Origin: Thermohalobaculum sp050330995
Lineage (GTDB): Bacteria > Pseudomonadota > Alphaproteobacteria > Rhodobacterales > Rhodobacteraceae
DNA: 26,150 nucleotides
Assembly (NCBI GenBank): GCA_050330995.1
Contig: JBHJHI010000068.1
Span: 1-26,150, forward strand
Direction: 5' to 3'
The notes below the pieces were generated by a model, which saw nothing but the letters and a program-made list of their open reading frames with translations, was not told where the DNA came from and ran no database searches. Shown here piece after piece: positions 16,178-25,144 of this stretch; positions within the stretch are counted from its first letter, which is position 1, and each line of letters starts with the position of its first letter. The position numbers and the translations under genes are program-made.

Positions 16178-16920
16178 TCCACCGCCACCAGCGTCAGCCC
16201 GTGCGGGGGCGCGACCGGGCCGCAGGCGGCGCGATCGCGCGCGGCGAGGGCCCGGGCCATGTCGCTGGCCGCCCAGGCCCCCGAGCCGACCCGCTCCAGC
16301 GAGCCCACGAGGCTGCGGACCTGGTTGTGCAGGAACGACCGCGCCGAGAGGCGGCAGACGATCCGCTCGCCCTCGCGCGCCACCTCGAAGACGTCGAGCG
16401 TCCGGACCGGCGAGGCCGCCTGGCACTGGGCGGAGCGGAAGGTGGTGAAGTCGTGGCGCCCGAGCACCAGCAGCGCCGCCTCGGCCATGGCGTCCGCGTC
16501 GAGCGGTCGGGCCACCCGCCAGGCCCGCCCCGCGTCGAGCGCGAGCGGTGCGCGGCGGTTGACGAGGACGTATTCGTAGTGGCGCGCGACGGCGTCGAAG
16601 CGGGCGTGGAAGGCGTCGGCCGCCGGCCGCGCGTCGAGGATCGCGACCGGGTCGGGGCGCAGGTGGTGGTTGAGCGCGGCCGCGAGACGATCGCCCGCCC
16701 AGCCGCGCGCGAGGTCGACGTGCGCCGCCTGCCCCGCTGCGTGCACGCCCGCGTCGGTGCGCCCCGCGCCCTGCACGAGGGGCGCGGCCCCGTCGGGCGC
16801 GGTGTCGAGCCGCGCCGCGGCCGCCTCGACCGCGGCCTGCACCGAAGGGCGGTCGGCCTGGCGCTGCCAGCCCGAGAACGGCGCGCCGTCGTACTCGATC
16901 GTCAGGCGGTAGCGCGGCAT
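15979..16920 (-). CDS. truA: tRNA pseudouridine synthase A, with long antisense-derived C-terminal tail
   Basis: Makes pseudouridine at positions 38-40 of tRNA anticodon arms. The family N-terminus MPRYRLTIEYDGAPFSGWQRQ fixes the start at 16920, although an ATG exists seven codons earlier. The catalytic Asp56 lies in GAGRTDAGVH, and RSFLHNQVRSLVG and PPHGLTLVAVDYP are standard motifs. TruA normally ends near the last motif at about 250 residues. Here no stop occurs and the frame continues for about 66 more residues, Ser/Ala/Arg-rich, entirely antisense to the Uma2 gene, giving 313 aa. The tail is unlikely to be functional sequence by design. Confidence 0.93.
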   Translation of the reverse strand: MPRYRLTIEYDGAPFSGWQRQADRPSVQAAVEAAAARLDTAPDGAAPLVQGAGRTDAGVHAAGQAAHVDLARGWAGDRLAAALNHHLRPDPVAILDARPAADAFHARFDAVARHYEYVLVNRRAPLALDAGRAWRVARPLDADAMAEAALLVLGRHDFTTFRSAQCQAASPVRTLDVFEVAREGERIVCRLSARSFLHNQVRSLVGSLERVGSGAWAASDMARALAARDRAACGPVAPPHGLTLVAVDYPDDGRGGGNSVASGKETASNGASDTSASSPSAPSRRQAPPSSAKASSVRASGSISQRCATPARR

Positions 16921-17221
16921 GGGCTGGGCTCTAGGGCGCATGGCGCCGGCTTGGCAAGCCGCCCTCGGTTGAGCCCGCCGCGTCGTCCGAACGCGCCGCG
17001 CCGTCGGGGATCGCGTGTCGGCGCGGCGCCCGAGCCACCCGGCCCGGCGCGGGGCTCGACGCCCGCGGACGATCGCGTCGGGCGGGGACGATCGCGGGCG
17101 ACGGGCGTTCCCGTCCCGTGGCGGCCCGACGGCGCGGTCGCCCTTGTCGCGGCAGGCAGGTTCTGTTCATTGCCAGCCGGGCAAGAGCGGCCGCCATCGC
17201 GGGCCGGAGCTATGGGCGGGC
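16921..17221. other. Divergent gap between truA (-) and the YcjX-like gene (+)
   Basis: About 300 bases without a recognised gene. It holds a perfect inverted repeat GGCTTG-G-CAAGCC at 16948-16960, some 28 bases upstream of truA; a direct repeat GGACGATCGCG at 17067-17077 and 17086-17096 (19-bp period); and a short stem TTGCC/GGCAA at 17170-17184. TTGTCG near 17147 is the only -35-like element, with no clear -10. An open frame continues upstream of 17222 on the plus strand but looks like GC-rich noise. Confidence 0.5.
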
Positions 17222-18733
17222 ATGACCGACGGGGCGAACATCCAGGGCGGGGACGAACGGCGGCGGCCGGCGCGGCTCGCGGCGGGCTGGGGCGGCTGGG
17301 GGCTCGGCTCGATGGCCGACGACTTCCTCGACAGCGTCGAGCGCTGGCGCTCGGAGGCCGGCGCGGCCTTCGAGCCGACCTTGCGGCTCGGGGTCACGGG
17401 GCTGTCGCGCTCGGGCAAGACGGTGTTCATCACCGCGCTCGCGGCGAGCCTGCTCAATCGCGATCGCCTCCGCCGCTTCGGCGCTGCGGCCGAGGGGCGG
17501 ATCACCGCGGCCATGCTCCAGCCCCAGCCCGACCCGGACGTGCCGCGCTTCGCCTTCGAGGCGCACGAGGAGGCGCTCCGGGGCGAGCCGCCGACCTGGC
17601 CGACCTCGACGCGCTCGGTCAGCCAGCTGCGCATCGCCATCCGCTACGAGCCGAGCGGCTTCGCGGCCGGCCTCACCCGCCCGTTCTGGGGCGCGTCCAC
17701 GCTCAACCTCGACATCGTCGACTACCCCGGCGAGTGGCTGATGGACCTGCCGCTCCTCGACCGCGACTACGAGGAATGGTCGGCGAGCGCGCTCACGGCG
17801 GCCGGGCGCAACTCGCGCGCCGAGCACGCCAAGGACTGGGCGGCGCTGCTCGCCGAGACCGAGCCGGGACGGGGCCACGACGAGATGACGGCCGAGCGCC
17901 TCGCCGACGCCTGGACCGGCTATCTGAAGAGCTGCAAGGCGGCCGGGCTCTCGGGGCTCGCGCCGGGGCGATTCCTGATGCCCGGCGACTTCGAGGGCTC
18001 GCCGGCGCTGCGCTTCGCGCCGCTGCCGAAGCCCGGCACCGCGCTGGGGCGCCGCCCGGGCTCGCTCTGGAACGAGATGCGCTCGCGCTACGAGGCCTAC
18101 AAGCGCACGGTGGCCAAGCCCTTCTTCCGCCGCCACTTCGCCCGCCTCGACCGCCAGGTCGTGCTCGTCGACGCGCTCGCCGCGCTGACGCGGGGGCCGC
18201 ACGCGCTCACCGACACCACCGAGGCGCTCGCCGACACGCTCTCCTGCTTTCGCCACGGTCGCTCGGGCTGGCTCGACCGCCTGCTCGGCGCGCGGCGCAT
18301 CGACCGCATGCTGATCGCGGCGACCAAGGCCGACCAGCTCCACCACACCCAGCACGGCAACCTCACCAAGCTGATCGAGGCAATCCTCGGCGAGGCGACG
18401 CGCCGTGCCGCCTTCTCGGGCGCGGACGTCAAGGCGATGGCGCTCGCTTCGGTGCGCTCGACCGCCGAGCACGAGCTCGACCGCCCCGGCGGACCGGTGG
18501 CGATGGTGCGCGGGCGGCGCGAGCAGGACGGGCGCGAGGTGGCGCTGCATCCGGGCACGCTGCCCGAGGCGCCCGAGCGGCTGATCCAGACCGGCGATCC
18601 GGACGCGGCGGAATGGGAGGGCGCGCGTTTCGCCAACGTCGCCTTCCGCCCGCCGCGCTGGAACTCGGGCGGGCCGCCGCACATCCGTCTCGACGCCGCG
18701 ATCGAGTATCTGATGGGGGATTATCTTGGCTGA
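17222..18733 (+). CDS. YcjX-like P-loop NTPase (DUF463)
   Basis: Predicted nucleotide-binding protein of 503 aa. Walker A is GLSRSGKT at residues 60-67, followed by LNLDIVDYPGEWLMDLPLL (switch/Walker B region, DxxG-like) and a TKADQ guanine/base-recognition-like motif later on. Family members such as E. coli YcjX are about 465 aa and are usually stress-induced partners of YcjF-type membrane proteins; the next gene is such a partner. The start at 17222 (MTDGANIQGG) is chosen as the ATG nearest the conserved part with an acceptable upstream region; the frame is open further upstream but without family sequence, and Met31 is an alternative. Its stop lies inside the next gene's start region. Confidence 0.9.
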   Translation: MTDGANIQGGDERRRPARLAAGWGGWGLGSMADDFLDSVERWRSEAGAAFEPTLRLGVTGLSRSGKTVFITALAASLLNRDRLRRFGAAAEGRITAAMLQPQPDPDVPRFAFEAHEEALRGEPPTWPTSTRSVSQLRIAIRYEPSGFAAGLTRPFWGASTLNLDIVDYPGEWLMDLPLLDRDYEEWSASALTAAGRNSRAEHAKDWAALLAETEPGRGHDEMTAERLADAWTGYLKSCKAAGLSGLAPGRFLMPGDFEGSPALRFAPLPKPGTALGRRPGSLWNEMRSRYEAYKRTVAKPFFRRHFARLDRQVVLVDALAALTRGPHALTDTTEALADTLSCFRHGRSGWLDRLLGARRIDRMLIAATKADQLHHTQHGNLTKLIEAILGEATRRAAFSGADVKAMALASVRSTAEHELDRPGGPVAMVRGRREQDGREVALHPGTLPEAPERLIQTGDPDAAEWEGARFANVAFRPPRWNSGGPPHIRLDAAIEYLMGDYLG

Positions 18734-19781
18734 GCACCGCGAGCCGCTGATCCTCGAGCTCGACGACGAGGCCGACCGTCGCGACGCCCCCGGCCCGGCC
18801 GAGGCGCCGCCGATCGAGGACGACACCTCCCCGCGCGCGGTCGAGACCGCCGGCGCCGCCGCGCTCGAGACGGCGCGGTCCGACGACGCCGCCTCGACGC
18901 TCGCGCGGGTGTTCTGGATCGCGCTCGCGGGGCTCGTCACGCTCGCGGTCGGCGTCGGCTTCGACCTGCTGCTCTCGGCGTTGTTCGCGCGGGCCATGGC
19001 GCTCGGCTGGCTCGGCGTGGCGCTCGCGGCGGCGCTCGGCGTCGCGGTCGCGGGCGCCTGTCTGCGCGAGGTCGCGGGCCTCGCCCGGCTCGGCCGCATC
19101 GAGGGGCTGCGCCGCGACGCCGAGGCCGGGCGCGCGGGCGACGCCACGGCGGCGGGCCGCGCGCTGGAGCGGCTGTCCACGCTGATGAAGGGCCGCGCCG
19201 ACGTCGCCCACGGCCTCGCCCGTCTGGAGGAGGCGCGCGGCGATACCCCTGACCCGTCCGAGCGGCTCGCGCTCGCCGAGCGGATGGTGGTGACGCCCCT
19301 CGACGCCCACGCCTCGCGCGTGGTCGAGAAGGCCGCGCGCAACGTGGCGGCGGCGACCGCGATCGTGCCGATGACGGTGCTCGACGTGCTGATCGTGCTG
19401 GTCTCGAACCTGATGATGATCCGCAAGGTGGCCGAGGTCTACGGCGGGCGCGGCGGCTGGCTCGGCTCGTGGCGCCTGCTCAAGGGGGTGGCGACGCATC
19501 TCGCGGCGACCGGCGCGATCGCGGCGACCGACGACCTCGTCGGCCCCGTGCTCGGCCACTCGGTGCTCTCGCGGCTGTCGCGCCGCTTCGGCGAGGCCGC
19601 GCTCAACGCGGCGCTGACCGCCCGCGTCGGCGTCGCCGCGATCGACGTCTGCCGCCCGCTGCCCTTCGCCGAGGGAGAGGCGCCCCGCGCGCGGCAGGTG
19701 CTCTGGCGCGCGCTCGGCAGCTGGCGCGAGAAGGCCAAGCAGGAGAGCGCGCGCAACGGCAACGGCCGCGACGGCGACTGA
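18726..19781 (+). CDS. TIGR01620-family membrane protein (YcjF/DUF697-like)
   Basis: Membrane protein of 351 aa: an acidic, Pro/Ala-rich N-terminus (1-58), two helices (about 60-82 and 88-112), a soluble helical part with RLGRIEGLRRDAEAG, then the DUF697-like segment AATAIVPMTVLDVLIVLVSNLMMIRKVAEVYGGR (about 213-246). It is the standard partner of YcjX-like NTPases. The start is TTG at 18726, overlapping the upstream stop by eight bases, with GGGGGA ending five bases before it; this spacing favours TTG over any later ATG and suggests translational coupling. The exact cellular role of this pair is unknown. Confidence 0.9.
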   Translation: MAEHREPLILELDDEADRRDAPGPAEAPPIEDDTSPRAVETAGAAALETARSDDAASTLARVFWIALAGLVTLAVGVGFDLLLSALFARAMALGWLGVALAAALGVAVAGACLREVAGLARLGRIEGLRRDAEAGRAGDATAAGRALERLSTLMKGRADVAHGLARLEEARGDTPDPSERLALAERMVVTPLDAHASRVVEKAARNVAAATAIVPMTVLDVLIVLVSNLMMIRKVAEVYGGRGGWLGSWRLLKGVATHLAATGAIAATDDLVGPVLGHSVLSRLSRRFGEAALNAALTARVGVAAIDVCRPLPFAEGEAPRARQVLWRALGSWREKAKQESARNGNGRDGD

Positions 19782-19805
19782 GCCTCGCGCGCCGGCCGGA
19801 TCGCC

Positions 19806-20294
19806 TCAGGAGGGCGGCGGGCCGTAGGCGTTCGGCCCCGGATCGGAGGGGCGGGTGAACAGCCAGATCAGCGCGACGGCGACGATCAGCTGCACCACGG
19901 TGACGATCCCGACGGCAGCGGCGTTCGCCGGCCCCGGCCCCTCGGTGCCGTCCTCGCCCGGCAGCCCGCCCGCGTCGAGCCCCAGGATCGAGATCAGCGC
20001 CGAGCCGCCGACCGCGATCATCAGCGGCAACAGGACGATCCAGCCCGGCCGCCCGGTGTCGTGCGCGCGCCGCCAGCCGACCGCGAGCGCGGGGCAGAAC
20101 ACGCCGAGCTGGAACAGCATCGTCACTGGCGAGAAGCCGCTCCCCGAGGACAGCGCCATGTCGATCGCCGCCGCGACCAGGCTGCCGGCGAGGGTGAAGG
20201 CGGTGAACCACCAGTATTCGCTGCGTCGCGCACGGCCCGAGAAGGTGACGTACTGCGAGAAGCAGCGTCGGACGGCGTCGGTGAAGGTCAGCAT
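19806..20294 (-). CDS. DUF805 membrane protein, copy 1
   Basis: Small membrane protein of 162 aa with four hydrophobic helices. It has the DUF805 signature: YVTFSGRARRSEYWWF near the N-terminus (about 15-30), the central GWRRAHDTGRPGWIVLLPL and a C-terminal RPSDPGPNAYGPPPS. The family is widespread, integral to the inner membrane and of unknown function. It is one of three neighbouring paralogues, preceded by the 24-nt array and a 244-base gap, so it may have its own promoter. Confidence 0.93.
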   Translation of the reverse strand: MLTFTDAVRRCFSQYVTFSGRARRSEYWWFTAFTLAGSLVAAAIDMALSSGSGFSPVTMLFQLGVFCPALAVGWRRAHDTGRPGWIVLLPLMIAVGGSALISILGLDAGGLPGEDGTEGPGPANAAAVGIVTVVQLIVAVALIWLFTRPSDPGPNAYGPPPS

Positions 20295-20429
20295 CGGCTC
20301 GTGTCCCGGCTCGGCTCGACGGTCTCGGCGCCCGGCCCGAGGCCGGCGCGCCCGTGGTCAACGCGCCCGGCCCGGACGGGATCACGCCCGATCGCCGGCG
20401 CCGGTCGCGCCTTCGTCTGGGGGCTCTAT

Positions 20430-20525
20430 CGCGCCTCCGGCATGATGTCCCGCCGCGCCTCCGGCATAATCTCCCGCCGCGCCTCCGGCGCGATGTCCTG
20501 CCGCGCCTCCGGCGCGAGGCCCGTC
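20430..20525. repeat. Four-copy 24-nt tandem array between DUF805 genes
   Basis: The core CGCGCCTCCGGC begins at 20430, 20454, 20478 and 20502, exactly 24 nt apart. Copies 3 and 4 are full palindromes CGCGCC-TCC-GGCGCG (6-bp stem, 3-nt loop); copies 1 and 2 are decayed at the right arm. The array begins 14 bases past the stop of DUF805 copy 2 (on the minus strand) and lies in a gene-free gap. Read on the minus strand, the unit core is GCGCCGGAGGCGCG, one base from that of the array at 10526. Confidence 0.9.
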
Positions 20526-20538
20526 GCGACGAGCGCGC

Positions 20539-21072
20539 TCACTCGGGCACGAGGCCGTAGTCGTTGGGCAGCTCCTCCGAGGGGCGCGTCAGCCAGAAGA
20601 GCACCAGCGCCGTCGAGCCGATCTGCGCGAGACCGCCGACGATCGCGATCGCCGTGGTGACCGGCGAGGAGGGCAGCGGGCTGCCGTCGTCGCCGGTGGA
20701 GGCGCTGGTCGCGCCGAGGGCGGCGAGACCGGCGAGCGCGTCGAGCACCTCGACGACGACCAGCACGATCAGCGGCAGCGCCACCAGCCAGCCGGGCCGG
20801 CCGGTGTCCTGCATCCGCCGCCAGCCGGCGGCGAGCAGCGGCACGAGGGTCGCGACCTGGAACAGGATGGTGAGCGGCGTGGTCACCAGGTCGTCCTCGT
20901 CGAGCCCGAAGACCAGCGCGTCGAGCGCGAGGAACACCACCGTGCCGAGGACGACGAAGGCGAAGCACCACCAGAACTCGCCGCGCCGTGCCCGGCCGCG
21001 GAACGCGGCGTAGCGCGAGAGGCAGGTGCCGACCGCGTCGAGCGGTCCGATCGATTGGCGCTGTTCCAGCAT
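20539..21072 (-). CDS. DUF805 membrane protein, copy 2
   Basis: Protein of 177 aa with the DUF805 pattern: YAAFRGRARRGEFWWCFAF, then GWRRMQDTGRPGWLVALPL, then RPSEELPNDYGLVPE at the end. Four hydrophobic helices are separated by an acidic loop (about 50-60) and a Ser/Gly-rich loop (about 125-138). The start at 21072 (MLEQRQSIGP) is chosen because GAGGA lies eight bases upstream; an upstream in-frame ATG would add a Pro/Arg-rich stretch that is not conserved. Its divergence from the other two copies suggests an old duplication. Confidence 0.93.
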   Translation of the reverse strand: MLEQRQSIGPLDAVGTCLSRYAAFRGRARRGEFWWCFAFVVLGTVVFLALDALVFGLDEDDLVTTPLTILFQVATLVPLLAAGWRRMQDTGRPGWLVALPLIVLVVVEVLDALAGLAALGATSASTGDDGSPLPSSPVTTAIAIVGGLAQIGSTALVLFWLTRPSEELPNDYGLVPE

Positions 21073-21181
21073 GGCGGGTCCTCGGGGCTCCTCGGCACGC
21101 GGCGACGGGGACCGGTGCGCCGGGGGTAACGTCGCTGCCCCCCTCCGCGCTCCCTTCACGACCGGACGACGCGGGCGGTCG

Positions 21182-21697
21182 TCAACCCGGCGGCGGGCCG
21201 TAGGCGTTGGCGCCCGGCTCGGAGGGGCGGCTCAGCCACCAGATCATCAGCACGAGGACGCCGAGTTGCAGGACGGCGCCGACGAGGAGGCCGAAACCGC
21301 CGAGCACGCCGGCCGCGGCGCGCAGCTCGTCCTCCGGGGCGCCGGCTCTCTCGGCGAGGGAGAACCCCACGACCCCGCCCACCAGCACGACGTCGACCAC
21401 GAGCGCGACGAGGAGTGGCAGGAGGATCAGCCAGCCCTTGCGTCCGGTGTCGTGCATCCGCCGCCAGCCTGCCGCGAGCGACGGCAGGAACACGGCGAGC
21501 TGGAACAGACCGCTCAGCGGGCGCGCCGCCCCCTCCCCCGGCTCGGGCGGACCGAACAGCGCCCCGTCGACCAGCGACAGCACCGCCGAGCCCAGGAAGG
21601 CGAACAGCACGAACCACCAGTACTCGGGCCGGGCGGCACGCCCGGAGAAGGTGACGTACTTGAGAAGGCAGGTCTTGATCGCCTCGACCGGGCCCAT
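21182..21697 (-). CDS. DUF805 membrane protein, copy 3
   Basis: Protein of 171 aa: YVTFSGRAARPEYWWFVLF, GWRRMHDTGRKGWLILLPL and RPSEPGANAYGPPPG, with four helices. The start at 21697 (MGPVEAIK) is chosen because GGGAGGA sits five bases upstream; the ATG five codons earlier would put that ribosome site inside the coding region. It begins 11 bases after the stop of the lysozyme-inhibitor-like gene, so the two are very likely co-transcribed. Confidence 0.93.
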   Translation of the reverse strand: MGPVEAIKTCLLKYVTFSGRAARPEYWWFVLFAFLGSAVLSLVDGALFGPPEPGEGAARPLSGLFQLAVFLPSLAAGWRRMHDTGRKGWLILLPLLVALVVDVVLVGGVVGFSLAERAGAPEDELRAAAGVLGGFGLLVGAVLQLGVLVLMIWWLSRPSEPGANAYGPPPG

Positions 21698-21708
21698 TCG
21701 GTCCTCCC

Positions 21709-22608
21709 TCAATCCATCCCATCGCGCCGGCAGGCCCGATCGGCACCGCCGTCGAGCGAGAGGATCGCCTCGTCGCCCTTGGTGAAGAACGCCGCGCCGT
21801 CCTCGGCGTACTTCGCGCCGGAGCCTGCGGGGACGAGCGGCATCGACATCGCGTTCCCGCGCCAGAGGAGCGAGACCCGCGGCGTGCCCGCCCGTACGAA
21901 GACGGCCGAGACCACCGCGTCGAGCCCCTCACAGGCGTAGGGATACGGCCCCTCGCTGGGTCCCGCCGCCGCCCGGCTCGCCGCGAAGCCCCGCCGGATC
22001 TCGTGGAGGCGAAGCGCGTAGGCGTCCGCGACGCATTCCGCCGGATCGGCGCCCTTCCAGCAGTCGTCGCGGCCCTTGACCCAGCCGCGCTGCACGGCGC
22101 GAAGCGCGCGCCTTCCCTCGCCCTCGGTGTCGTCGATCGCGAGGGCGTAGAGGCGCGCCAGCTCGCGGTCGAGAGCGGCGAGGTCCGCGTCCGAGCAGAC
22201 GAGCTGCTCGGCCGTGCTCCGGGCAGCGGCACAGTCGAAGGAGACCTCCATCGCGACCGGCGGGCTCCCTTCGGCGAGGCGGTCGGCCCTCGCCCAGCCC
22301 TCGACGCCGAAGCGCGCGACCCGGCACCAGCGCGTCGCCGTCGCCGCGGCGCGCTCGGCCTCGTCCATGACGCGCCAGTCGGCGAAGGACGGCCCGCCGA
22401 CGCAGCCGAGATTGGCGAGCCCGTCCGCGCCGGCCGGCACGCCGCCCGACGGCGCGGCGTCGGCTTCCGGCGCCTCGCGCAGCGGAAGGAACGCGCCCTC
22501 GATCGGGCGCAGGCGGAAATGATCCGGCCCGTCGGCCTCCGCCGTGGCCTCGGCGCCTGAGAGGCTCGCGAGGAGGAGCGCCGGGACAAGCGGGCGGGGC
22601 ATGGGCAT
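21709..22608 (-). CDS. Secreted lysozyme-inhibitor-like protein: SH3-like, LprI and MliC domains
   Basis: Protein of 299 aa with a cleavable signal peptide (about 1-24). Residues about 29-113 look like a bacterial SH3-type domain (LREAPEADAAPSGGVPAG, WCRVARFGVEGWARADRL). Residues about 123-208 match the LprI N-terminal domain: SFDCAAARSTAEQLVCSD, DLAALDRELARLYALA and LRAVQRGWVKGRDDC, with four Cys (126, 138, 183, 192). Residues about 222-293 match MliC: YACEGLDAVVSAVF, then GSGAKYAEDGAAFFTKGDEAIL, with C226 and C293 as the likely disulfide. MliC-type proteins bind c-type lysozymes through the SGxxY-like loop, here SGAKY. The start has GGAG five bases upstream. Probably periplasmic, protecting peptidoglycan; the function is inferred from domains. 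Confidence 0.85.
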   Translation of the reverse strand: MPMPRPLVPALLLASLSGAEATAEADGPDHFRLRPIEGAFLPLREAPEADAAPSGGVPAGADGLANLGCVGGPSFADWRVMDEAERAAATATRWCRVARFGVEGWARADRLAEGSPPVAMEVSFDCAAARSTAEQLVCSDADLAALDRELARLYALAIDDTEGEGRRALRAVQRGWVKGRDDCWKGADPAECVADAYALRLHEIRRGFAASRAAAGPSEGPYPYACEGLDAVVSAVFVRAGTPRVSLLWRGNAMSMPLVPAGSGAKYAEDGAAFFTKGDEAILSLDGGADRACRRDGMD

Positions 22609-22713
22609 GGTCTCCGGGCTCGGACGTCGGGGCGCATCCTCGCACGGAGCGCGGTATCGTGCCGAGCGGTTTCGCCCGCGGCACGTCCCGTCGGGAGGTG
22701 GGCCCGCCACCCC

Positions 22714-22742
22714 TTGCGCGAGGATCGCGAGGGGCGTATCTG
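22714..22742 (+). promoter_or_regulatory. Probable sigma-70-type promoter of the rimP-nusA-infB operon
   Basis: TTGCGC (22714-22719) and TATCTG (22737-22742) are spaced by 17 bases, about 117 bases upstream of rimP. TATCTG is one of few TA-rich hexamers in the region. Transcription would start near 22749, leaving a leader of about 110 nt. Confidence 0.5.
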
Positions 22743-22760
22743 CAGCCAATATCGCGGTGG

Positions 22761-22796
22761 CCTCGCCAGGGCTGGCGGGGTTCCCGGACCGGGGAC
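22761..22796 (+). promoter_or_regulatory. Two leader hairpins upstream of rimP
   Basis: CCTCGCCA pairs with TGGCGGGG over a GGGC loop (22761-22780, one G-U pair). Directly after it, GTTCCC pairs with GGGGAC over a 5-nt loop (22780-22796, one G-U pair). They share base 22780 and precede the terminator-like hairpin, so they may form a switchable leader. Confidence 0.5.
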
Positions 22797-22804
22797 GACG
22801 CCGT

Positions 22805-22836
22805 CGGCGGGCCGCAGCGGTCCGCCGTTCTTGTTT
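22805..22836 (+). terminator. Terminator-like hairpin in the rimP leader, candidate attenuator
   Basis: CGGCGG-G-CCGC (22805-22815) pairs with GCGG-T-CCGCCG (22817-22827), a stem of about 10 bp with one G-U pair and a 3-nt loop, followed at once by TTCTTGTTT (22828-22836). It points in the rimP direction and no plus-strand gene lies upstream, so it would act on the operon's own leader. Confidence 0.65.
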
Positions 22837-22858
22837 GCAGAACCCACGGGAGCCGCCG

Positions 22859-23472
22859 ATGGCCGACATGGTCGCCAAGGCGCCGATCGACCAGCGCCTC
22901 GCCAGGATCGTCAAGCCGACCGTCGAACAGATGGGCTTCGGCCTCGTGCGCCTGCGTCTGATGGGGGGCCGGCGCGCGACGCTGCAGGTCATGGCCGAGC
23001 GCGCGGACGGCACCATGGAGATCGACGACTGCGCCGATCTCTCCCGCGCGCTCTCGGCCGTGCTCGACGTCGAGGACCCGATCGAGCGCGAGTACACGCT
23101 GGAGGTGTCGAGCCCCGGCATCGACCGTCCCCTCACGCGGCTCGTGGACTTCGAGCGCTGGGAGGGCTTCGAGGCCAAGATCGAGACCGAGGAGGCGATC
23201 GAGGGGCGCAAGCGCTTCAAGGGCCTGCTCGCCGGGGTCGAGGGCACGGAGGTGCTGATCGAGCTCGCCGAGGGCACGATCGGGCTCGAATTCGACTGGC
23301 TCGCCGACGCCAAGCTGGTGCTGACCGACGATCTGGTGACCGAGAGCCTGCGCCGCGGCGGCAAGGCCGGGATGCCCGAGTTCGACGAGGCGGCCTTCGA
23401 CGAGATCGTCGAGGTCGAGGACGACGAGGACGGCGCCGAGCCACCGGCGCGATACAACGGGAGCGATGCCTG

Positions 23473-23473
<1 letters not shown>
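22859..23473 (+). CDS. rimP: Ribosome maturation factor RimP
   Basis: Needed for assembly of the 30S subunit; binds the pre-30S particle. It has 204 aa. The N-terminal alpha/beta domain starts RLARIVKPTVEQMGFGLVRLRL, followed by IDDCADLSRALSAVLDVEDPIEREYTLEVSSPGIDRPLTRLVDF, the standard RimP core, and a C-terminal SH3-like domain (about 95-155). The acidic C-terminal tail (FDEIVEVEDDEDGAE) is longer than in E. coli (about 150 aa) but usual for Alphaproteobacteria. ATG 22859 has GGGAG nine bases upstream. The stop overlaps the nusA ATG by one base (TGATG), so the two are translationally coupled. Confidence 0.96.
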
Positions 23474-25137
<1,664 letters not shown>

Positions 25138-25144
25138 GGGCGCG

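Noticed and set aside
15796..18750. Plus-strand open frame of about 980 codons spanning the Uma2, truA and YcjX-like genes
   Set aside because: It crosses three recognised genes in other frames, and its translation is Arg/Pro/Gly-rich with no domains.
17210..19426. Minus-strand open frame of about 740 codons opposite the YcjX-like and TIGR01620 genes
   Set aside because: Antisense shadow of two well-supported genes; low-complexity composition.
22609..22858. tRNA gene upstream of rimP, as metY in E. coli
   Set aside because: No cloverleaf or TTCGA-type T-loop pattern found by eye in this gap.
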